From the NCBI RefSeq assembly GCF_022869785.1, contig NZ_CP094997.1:6887001-6951000 (forward strand): a DNA stretch of 64,000 nt, in the 5' to 3' direction. Shown piece by piece: positions 58,411-64,000 of the stretch (the stretch's first letter is position 1; each line of letters begins with the position of its first letter). Under the pieces are notes generated by a model, which saw only the letters and a list, made by a program, of their open reading frames with translations, was not told the DNA's origin and did not search any database. A program made the position numbers and the translations under genes. Source of the stretch: Dyadobacter chenwenxiniae (GTDB lineage: Bacteria; Bacteroidota; Bacteroidia; Cytophagales; Spirosomataceae).

Positions 58411-59079
58411 TCAAAAAATCGCAAAGCCAAGCGTTGCTTGGAACAAATTGCTCTTTTTGCCAAATTGCGAAGCAGTTGTAGCATTATCAAATTCAACTTT
58501 CACAATGTCCGTGAAATTGCCTTCATAACGCACATCCAGGCTCAACCTTCCAAAGTCAACGCCCACACCTGCCTGGTAACCATAAGCAAGGCGATTTTTG
58601 AATTCCGCAGAGTTTTCGCCCGTGATCACATCGAACGAATCACCGATTTTGCCATTGTTCGATAATCTCAGCGAAGCCATCGGGCCAACATTGATACGGA
58701 AGAACTTTGCAACTCTCACCCCAAACAGGATCGGCACATCAAGGTTTGAAAAACGAACATCAACCTTTCCATTCGAATCCTGCACGCCGTCTTCATATAC
58801 ATTGAAACGACCTCCTTTTTGTGATAATAAAATCTCGGGCTGGATATAGAATGTTTTCCCAAAACGGAAAAATACACCTCCTGCAAAACCCAGCGAACGG
58901 TTATCGTTGTCTTTGAAATTGAACGGATTATTGCCCGAAGCAAGCGTTAGGTCATTACTTCCATTGATGTTGGATAAGTTGGCTCCCGCCTTGATCCCGA
59001 ATCTGAAAGCCGGGTCGTATTGTGCTGTCGCCGCATAGCTTATCATCATCAAACACAGCGCAATCATAAAGTTTTTCAT
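58411..59079 (-). CDS. Outer-membrane beta-barrel protein (PorT-like)
   Basis: 222 residues with a signal peptide (MKNFMIALCLMMISYAATAQ). The mature part shows the alternating pattern of an eight-strand barrel: FRFGIKAGANLSNI, SLGFAGGVFFRFGKTFYIQPEILLSQKG, LDVPILFGVRVAKFFRINVGPMASLRLS, YGYQAGVGVDFGRLSLDVRYEG and LFQATLGFAIF with a C-terminal Phe. This is the porin-family/outer membrane beta-barrel domain common in Bacteroidota; PorT-like proteins can take part in T9SS assembly, but the role here is unknown. A strong terminator follows. Confidence 0.85.
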   Translation of the reverse strand: MKNFMIALCLMMISYAATAQYDPAFRFGIKAGANLSNINGSNDLTLASGNNPFNFKDNDNRSLGFAGGVFFRFGKTFYIQPEILLSQKGGRFNVYEDGVQDSNGKVDVRFSNLDVPILFGVRVAKFFRINVGPMASLRLSNNGKIGDSFDVITGENSAEFKNRLAYGYQAGVGVDFGRLSLDVRYEGNFTDIVKVEFDNATTASQFGKKSNLFQATLGFAIF

Positions 59080-59254
59080 GTTGATTTTCAGTTAGTAGAT
59101 ATATATTTTATTAATAAAAAATCTTAAAAACCCGTGCCTGCAAGCAATACCCGTAATTGCTTTCGAAATGGGAATTACTTTCTACAAAGGGTTAATGATG
59201 GCGGGAATCATGATGTAATGTGGAAGGGGTAAACCTTATTACGAGCAAAAACGC

Positions 59255-59262
59255 TATTTTTG
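59255..59262 (+). promoter_or_regulatory. Putative -7 box for leuS
   Basis: TATTTTTG matches TAnnTTTG and lies 66 bases before the leuS ATG; no clear TTTG element at normal spacing. Confidence 0.45.
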
Positions 59263-59328
59263 CGGGCAGTTTGAAATTCGGCAAGGCAGAAAGCCAGCCC
59301 CTATCGGAATAAGGAAATATAAAAAGTT

Positions 59329-62136
59329 ATGAGTGATTACAGTCACAGGGAAATAGAGCAGAAATGGCAGCAATATTGGGAGAGCCAGGGCACATTTAAT
59401 GTTGATAACCAATCAAATCTTCCCAAATATTATGTGTTGGATATGTTCCCGTATCCTTCGGGAGCCGGATTGCACGTGGGACACCCGCTGGGATACATCG
59501 CGTCCGACATTTATTCCCGTTACAAAAGGCTGAAAGGGTTTAACGTTTTGCATCCTATGGGATTCGACAGCTTCGGTCTTCCGGCTGAGCAGTATGCCAT
59601 CCAGACTGGCCAGCACCCGGCCATCACGACCGAGCAGAACATCACGCGCTACATTGAGCAATTGAAAAACCTGGGTTTCAGCTACGACTGGAAGCGTGAA
59701 GTGCGCACGTCGGAACCTGACTATTACAAATGGACGCAATGGATCTTCGCCGAGCTTTTCAAGAGCTGGTATAACAAAGACTCTGACAAAGCAGAGCCGA
59801 TTGCATCATTGATTTCTATTTTTGAAAAAAGTGGAAATAAAGGTGTTAATGCGCCTTGCGATGAGGATACACCTATTTTTACAGCAGAAGAATGGAACAG
59901 CTGGTCAGAAGAAGATCAGTATAAATTAACATTGAAATACAGGCTTACCTATGTTGCGGATGCGACGGTAAACTGGTGCGCTGGACTGGGTTCTGTGCTT
60001 TCCAATGATGAAGTAAAAGACGGCGTTTCAGAGCGTGGCGGATTTCCTGTTGTTCAGAAACTGATGCGCCAGTGGATGATGCGCATCACTGCTTATGCAC
60101 AGCGTTTGATCGACGGATTGGACACGATCGACTGGACCGAATCGCTGAAAGAGCAGCAACGCAACTGGATCGGCAGATCTGTGGGTGCGTTGGTGAAGTT
60201 TGGCATAGATGGACATGAGAATGTGATCGAAGTTTTTACAACCCGCGTAGATACGATTTATGGCGTCACTTTCATGGTGCTAGCGCCTGAACATGAGCTT
60301 GTTGATATCATTACAACGCCGGAGCAGCGCGGTGATATTGATGCCTACATTGCTTCAACCAAGAAAAAATCGGAGCGTGACCGGATGTCGGATGTGAAAA
60401 CGGTTTCTGGCGCATTCACGGGTGCTTATGCGGTGAATCCTTTTAATGATGAAAAAATCCCTGTTTATATAGCAGATTATGTGTTGGCAGGTTACGGAAC
60501 AGGCGCCGTTATGGCAGTTCCGTCGGGCGACCAGCGCGACTGGAATTTTGCGCAACATTTTAATCTGCCGATCATTCCCATTCTGGATTCACAAAAAGAA
60601 ACGGAAACGCAGGCAGATTCAACAAAGGAAGGTCATTATATCAATTCCGGCATCATTAACGGCATGACTTTTCATGAAGCCAACAAGGTTTTAATTAACT
60701 GGCTTGAAGAAAGAGGGATTGGAAAAGGCAAAATCAACTATCGTTTGCGCGACGCGGTTTTCAGCCGTCAGCGTTACTGGGGCGAGCCTGTGCCTGTTTT
60801 TTATAAAAATGACAGCACCGGACAGCCGCTTCCTTACTTATTGGAAGAAAACGAATTGCCTTTAAACCTGCCGGAGGTTGACAAATATTTGCCAACAGAA
60901 AACGGCGAGCCGCCTTTAGGCCGCGCGCAGGATTGGGCGCATGGCTCGGGCAATGGTTACGAGCTGAGCACCATGCCGGGATGGGCGGGAAGCAGCTGGT
61001 ATTGGTATCGCTATATGGATCCGAAAAATCATGAAGAGTTCGCTTCCAGGGAATCGATCGATTACTGGCGCGACGTGGATTTGTACATTGGAGGAACCGA
61101 GCATGCAACCGGACATTTGTTGTACAGCCGTTTTTGGAACAAGTTTCTGAAAGATCGCGGTTTTGTGCCCGAGGAAGAGCCATTCAAAAAACTGATCAAC
61201 CAGGGAATGATCCAGGGCCGCAGCAATTTTGTGTATCGGGTAAAAGGCGATGATTACAGCAGTCCTGTTTTTGTAAGTGCTGGTTTGCGTTCTGAATATG
61301 ATGTTTCCGCATTGCACGTGGATGTTAATATCGTGGAGAATGATGTTTTGGATGTTGAGAAGTTCAAAGCAACACGCCGCGACATTGTAGGCGAGAACCC
61401 GTCATTTATCCTGGAAGATGGTAAGTATGTATGTGGTGTGGAGGTTGAGAAAATGTCAAAATCCAAGTTCAATGTGGTTAACCCCGACGACATTGTGGAG
61501 CGTTACGGAGCGGACACATTGCGTTTGTATGAAATGTTTTTAGGGCCGTTGGAACAGGCTAAGCCCTGGAATACCAATGGGATAGACGGAACATATCGTT
61601 TTATCCGCAAGCTTTGGCGGTTATTTTATAATGACGCGGGACAATGGATGGTGAAGGACGTTCCCGCTAAACCCGAAGAGCTGAAAATCCTGCATAAGAC
61701 GATCAAGAAAATTGAGGAAGACATTGAAAACTTCTCATTCAATACTGCAGTAAGTGCTTTTATGGTGTGTGTGAATGAGTTGGGTGCTGTTAAATGTCAG
61801 AGTAAAGCGGTTTTGCAAGAACTGGTCATTTTGCTTTCACCATATGCTCCGCACATCAGCGAAGAGTTGTGGGATCTGTTGGGCAATGAGAAGGGAATGA
61901 TTTCAAAAGCGACTTTCCCGAAATGGGAGTTGCAGCACGTTACCGATTCTGTTTTCGAATATCCGATCCAAATTAATGGTAAAGTACGGGCTTCGCTCAC
62001 TTTTGCTTTGGACACGCCGGCATCTGACATTGAGCGGGAAGTTTTAGCCGACGAAACCGTTCAACGCTGGATGGAAGGTAAAGCTGCGAAGAAAGTGATC
62101 GTTGTTCCGAAGCGGATCGTGAATGTTGTGATCTGA
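59329..62136 (+). CDS. leuS: Leucine--tRNA ligase
   Basis: 935 residues, class I. The HIGH-type motif is FPYPSGAGLHVGHPLGY, and KMSKSKFNVVNPDD lies near residue 708. The editing domain (LMRQWMMRITAYAQRLIDGLDTIDW ... GYGTGAVMAVPSGDQRDWNFA) is inserted normally. A long leucine-specific insert (SNFVYRVKGDDYSSPVF ... FILEDGKYVCGVE) precedes KMSKS, as in other Bacteroidota. It charges tRNA-Leu in the cytoplasm. The transcript's terminator is interrupted by an IS element directly after the gene. Confidence 0.97.
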   Translation: MSDYSHREIEQKWQQYWESQGTFNVDNQSNLPKYYVLDMFPYPSGAGLHVGHPLGYIASDIYSRYKRLKGFNVLHPMGFDSFGLPAEQYAIQTGQHPAITTEQNITRYIEQLKNLGFSYDWKREVRTSEPDYYKWTQWIFAELFKSWYNKDSDKAEPIASLISIFEKSGNKGVNAPCDEDTPIFTAEEWNSWSEEDQYKLTLKYRLTYVADATVNWCAGLGSVLSNDEVKDGVSERGGFPVVQKLMRQWMMRITAYAQRLIDGLDTIDWTESLKEQQRNWIGRSVGALVKFGIDGHENVIEVFTTRVDTIYGVTFMVLAPEHELVDIITTPEQRGDIDAYIASTKKKSERDRMSDVKTVSGAFTGAYAVNPFNDEKIPVYIADYVLAGYGTGAVMAVPSGDQRDWNFAQHFNLPIIPILDSQKETETQADSTKEGHYINSGIINGMTFHEANKVLINWLEERGIGKGKINYRLRDAVFSRQRYWGEPVPVFYKNDSTGQPLPYLLEENELPLNLPEVDKYLPTENGEPPLGRAQDWAHGSGNGYELSTMPGWAGSSWYWYRYMDPKNHEEFASRESIDYWRDVDLYIGGTEHATGHLLYSRFWNKFLKDRGFVPEEEPFKKLINQGMIQGRSNFVYRVKGDDYSSPVFVSAGLRSEYDVSALHVDVNIVENDVLDVEKFKATRRDIVGENPSFILEDGKYVCGVEVEKMSKSKFNVVNPDDIVERYGADTLRLYEMFLGPLEQAKPWNTNGIDGTYRFIRKLWRLFYNDAGQWMVKDVPAKPEELKILHKTIKKIEEDIENFSFNTAVSAFMVCVNELGAVKCQSKAVLQELVILLSPYAPHISEELWDLLGNEKGMISKATFPKWELQHVTDSVFEYPIQINGKVRASLTFALDTPASDIEREVLADETVQRWMEGKAAKKVIVVPKRIVNVVI

Positions 62137-62210
62137 CGCTGGTTTAAATATATCCATGCAAAAGGGCCGCTGTTGTTGGACTGAACCCCAAAAGTTGGAC
62201 GAGTTAAGAT

Positions 62211-63053
62211 TTAACGATTAGTGTGATGAGCCCGGTATTGAGCCGGGCTCATTCCATTTAAATTAAGCCTGATCCTATCTTTGTTGTAATAGTGAATGTA
62301 ATCTTTGATGTCTTTTTTGAGCTCATCAATGCTTTGATATTTGTTCAGGTAGAACAATTCCGATTTAATTGTTCCAAAAAAGTTTTCAATAATAGCGTTG
62401 TCCAGGCAATTGCCTTTTCTGGACATACTTTGGGTAATGCCTTTTGATTTGAGCATTTTTTGATATTCACTCATTTGGTATTGCCATCCCTGATCCGAAT
62501 GTAGCACCAGGCTTTCTGGCTTATTTATCTTTTTAAATGCGGTTTTGAGCATTTGTGTGACTTGTTTGAAATTAGCCGATTCAGATAGGCTATAACTGAT
62601 GATTTCTCCATTAAAGAGATCAATAATAGGAGATAGAAAAAGTTTTTTGTCTTTCACCCTGAACTCAGAGACATCCGTTGCCCATTTCTGTGATGGCTTT
62701 ATAGATTTAAAATCCCTGTTGAGGATGTTGGGCGCTACCTTGCCTGTCTGACCTTTGTAAGAGCGGTACTTTTTGGCGCGGACCAGCGATTTAAGGTCCA
62801 TGGCCTTCATCAGCTTTAAGACCGTTTTATGGTTGATGTTGCTGCCCATCTTACGGATAGTCATTGTAATGCGACGGTAGCCGAACCTTCCCTTATGCCG
62901 ATCATAAACTTGCCTGATCTGCCTTCGCGCGTCTTTATACTTGCTGTCGGCAGCGCTATTTTTAATATGGTAGTAGAAATTACTTCTGGGTATTTCAAAG
63001 AGGTCCAAAAGCAATTCAAGCGGGTATTTCTGCCTTAACCCATGGATTGTCAA
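62211..63053 (-). CDS. IS3-family transposase OrfB (integrase core)
   Basis: 280 residues. The HTH_21 region (FYYHIKNSAADSKYK ... FGYRRITMTIRKMG) precedes a retroviral-type integrase core. Its catalytic triad is WATDVSE (Asp 127), LHSDQGWQY (Asp 187) and ENFFGTIKSE (Glu 223). The frame starts at TTG 63053, whose bases overlap the orfA stop codon. As in other IS3 elements it is probably made as a fusion with OrfA by -1 frameshifting at an AAAAAG slippery stretch (63056-63061) just before the orfA stop. It cuts and joins the element ends. Confidence 0.92.
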   Translation of the reverse strand: MTIHGLRQKYPLELLLDLFEIPRSNFYYHIKNSAADSKYKDARRQIRQVYDRHKGRFGYRRITMTIRKMGSNINHKTVLKLMKAMDLKSLVRAKKYRSYKGQTGKVAPNILNRDFKSIKPSQKWATDVSEFRVKDKKLFLSPIIDLFNGEIISYSLSESANFKQVTQMLKTAFKKINKPESLVLHSDQGWQYQMSEYQKMLKSKGITQSMSRKGNCLDNAIIENFFGTIKSELFYLNKYQSIDELKKDIKDYIHYYNKDRIRLNLNGMSPAQYRAHHTNR

Positions 63054-63568
63054 CGCTTTTTCTTTTGCGCAGCTTCCTTCTCGCGGATTAAGGCATCCAG
63101 CTTTTTTAGCAAGTCATTCTCTGCCCTCAGGCGCAGGTTCTCGTTTTCGAGCTCCTCCAATCGGGTCAATGGACCGTATGTTTTAATGATCTTGGGTTTG
63201 TTTTTCATAGACCTGGGCCTGCCACGGGCCGTGATAAAACCATCTATACCAAACTGCTCATACTGCCTGATCCAGACATGTAAAGTACTCATGCTGGGTA
63301 TTTTAAATTTGAAGCAGCACTCATTCAAAGATAAGCCCTGGTTCTGATAAGCATGCACGACTTGTTGCTTAAATTCTTTTGTGTAATTGTGCCCGTATTG
63401 CGGCAAAAGGCTTGAACCCCCGCCTTGCTTATAATGTCCAATCCATTTTTGCACACTGGATTTAGCAATCTTAAAGCGTCTGGATAATTCATTGATACCA
63501 TCACCGGCTAGATAGGCTTTAACGACCTTTAGCCTGAAAGCTACACTGTGTTTTCTGTTTTTGCCCAT
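63050..63568 (-). CDS. IS3-family OrfA (helix-turn-helix, leucine zipper)
   Basis: 172 residues, start ATG 63568. Two helix-turn-helix parts (INELSRRFKIAKSSVQKWIGHYKQGG and LSLNECCFKFKIPSMSTLHVWIRQYEQFG) recognise the terminal repeats. A C-terminal leucine-zipper helix (LEELENENLRLRAENDLLKKL) dimerises the product. The ATG directly follows the T run of a hairpin formed by the element's right end. It ends KEAAQKKKR with the slippery AAAAAG stretch. Confidence 0.9.
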   Translation of the reverse strand: MGKNRKHSVAFRLKVVKAYLAGDGINELSRRFKIAKSSVQKWIGHYKQGGGSSLLPQYGHNYTKEFKQQVVHAYQNQGLSLNECCFKFKIPSMSTLHVWIRQYEQFGIDGFITARGRPRSMKNKPKIIKTYGPLTRLEELENENLRLRAENDLLKKLDALIREKEAAQKKKR

Positions 63569-63605
63569 AAAAAAGCCCCCAAGAAGTGTCTAACTTTTTG
63601 GGGGC
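63569..63605 (-). terminator. Hairpin at the IS right end that could block incoming transcription
   Basis: Read on the minus strand, gccccc at the end repeat pairs with gggggc, extended by inner pairs to about 12 of 13 positions around a 5-base loop. Six T (63574-63569) follow, and the orfA ATG comes immediately after. Confidence 0.6.
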
Positions 63606-63683
63606 AGTGCATGTTGAACAGCGGCCCTTTCTTTTATTTTTCTAGCTAATTTTTATTCTTTCATGGCTCATGTTGCTGGCTGA

Positions 63684-64000
63684 TTACCGAAGGCTGATCG
63701 CGCGTTGGGTAAATTGTTCGGCCACTTCAATTGTTTTGCTGTATCGTTCACCATTGCTGAAAATTTCAATTGTATAATTTCCTGCTGGTAATGTGTTGAT
63801 ATCTAGTATTTTTCTGATTTTATCGACTTTTCTGTTAAGCGTTTCGTGGTAAATGGCTTTGCCACTTTTATCGGTCAATGTCAGTATGGCATTGGAGTCA
63901 TTGTACTTATCTACACTTACAAACAGCTTGTGGCTTTTGCTTACAAAAATACCGGTCCCAAAACCGACCACTTTTTTATTTTCTTTTTCGTCGGCAAATG
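63684..64000 (-). CDS. Small secreted protein, N-terminus outside the window
   Basis: The frame is open to the right edge (minus strand), giving at least 105 residues; the visible N-terminal part reads FADEKENKKVVGFG, so a signal peptide probably precedes it beyond 64000. The remainder (KLFVSVDKYNDSNAILTLTDKSGKAIYHETLNRKVDKIRKILDINTLPAGNYTIEIFSNGERYSKTIEV) is a beta-sandwich of about 80 residues. It resembles T9SS sorting tails and DUF3244-type secreted proteins (LPAGNYTIEI). No function is assigned. Confidence 0.65.
   Translation of the reverse strand, partial: FADEKENKKVVGFGTGIFVSKSHKLFVSVDKYNDSNAILTLTDKSGKAIYHETLNRKVDKIRKILDINTLPAGNYTIEIFSNGERYSKTIEVAEQFTQRAISLR

Larger units (their letters stand above)
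62177..63611 (-). mobile_element. IS3-family (IS150-like) insertion sequence, 1435 bp
   Basis: Boundaries are set by 24-base terminal inverted repeats at 62177-62200 and 63588-63611, which agree at 19 of 24 positions and begin TG. A 3-base duplication TGT lies at 62174-62176 and 63612-63614. Inside are the overlapping orfA (63050-63568) and orfB (62211-63053), both on the minus strand, without obvious disruptions. The element looks intact and recently acquired relative to the terminator it interrupts. Confidence 0.9.
62160..63640 (+). terminator. leuS terminator split by the IS element
   Basis: The left arm aaaagggccgctgtt begins at 62160. The right arm aacagcggccctttc lies at 63617-63631 and is followed by ttttatttt. 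With the element and one copy of the 3-base target repeat removed, the two arms form a 14-bp stem with a gttg loop and a T run, 23 bases after leuS. The insertion point is the loop itself. Confidence 0.85.

Noticed and set aside
1..64000. tRNA, rRNA and CRISPR arrays
   Set aside because: Looked for T-loop and anticodon-stem patterns and for regularly spaced direct repeats; none found by eye.

Overview
The window looks like a chromosomal segment of a member of the Bacteroidota, most likely Cytophagales and possibly Dyadobacter or a relative. Four things support this. There are type IX secretion sorting domains (a type B gliding-motility C-terminus at 200-3652 and a type A tail at 31030-32499). 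Several families typical of the phylum are present (DUF4920, DUF5686, GWxTD, DUF5618). Genes lack Shine-Dalgarno sites. Intergenic regions repeatedly carry the Bacteroidota -7 promoter box TAnnTTTG. The genus is inferred from gene content only. I found no rRNA, tRNA or CRISPR array.

Layout. 1-6 kb: end of an ABC ATPase, a very large T9SS cargo protein, a DUF4920 protein and a tandem SGNH esterase. 6-10 kb (minus): menA, a DUF5618 protein, glutathione peroxidase and argS. 10-15.7 kb: an unknown secreted protein, pyrR, pth, a 600-base gap that may hold an RNA gene, an OmpA-family protein and a DMT transporter. 15.8-21.5 kb: a PhzF-like isomerase, trehalase with an M28 peptidase, metX behind a SAM riboswitch, and a glycerophosphodiesterase. 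21.6-29.8 kb: a one-carbon/molybdoenzyme cluster (PQQ-type sugar dehydrogenase/cytochrome c, FdhF/YdeP oxidoreductase, a small unknown, fdhD, mobA, and divergently a glutathione-independent formaldehyde dehydrogenase). 29.8-36.7 kb: a kinase-like unknown, a leucine-rich-type T9SS protein, mnmA, rlmB, a GWxTD lipoprotein and an SDR reductase. 36.8-43.7 kb: AlkD-like protein, pyrB, a GreA-like protein, YebC, an ElaA-like acetyltransferase, metF behind a leader with a strong terminator, YbjQ, a nitroreductase and an ABC ATPase. 43.7-52.4 kb (minus): DUF5686 protein, SanA-like protein, topoisomerase IV subunit A, a NUDIX hydrolase and an FAD oxidoreductase. 52.5-64 kb: a TIM-barrel protein, a lipoprotein, a hicAB toxin-antitoxin pair, an acyl-CoA dehydrogenase, a sterol-desaturase family protein, an XRE regulator, an outer-membrane barrel, leuS, an IS3-family element and a partial secreted protein.

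How the genes fit together. Methionine and one-carbon metabolism appears twice (metX with its riboswitch, metF with its leader). Pyrimidine metabolism also appears twice (pyrR, pyrB). Translation and tRNA functions are scattered (argS, pth, mnmA, rlmB, leuS, YebC). The clearest functional unit is formaldehyde to formate to CO2 at 24.4-29.8 kb, with the cofactor genes it needs.

The most unusual observations are these. An IS3-type element sits exactly in the loop of what was the leuS terminator. Two copies of a 33-base palindrome differ only by a compensating base pair. The sugar dehydrogenase's signal peptide has no normal start codon and abuts a degenerate repeat. Strong terminators lie upstream of metF and at 13.3 kb that fit no annotated gene. 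Topoisomerase IV subunit A ends in a sliding-clamp-like motif. The protein at 29.9 kb carries kinase-like motifs. None amounts to a proven new system.
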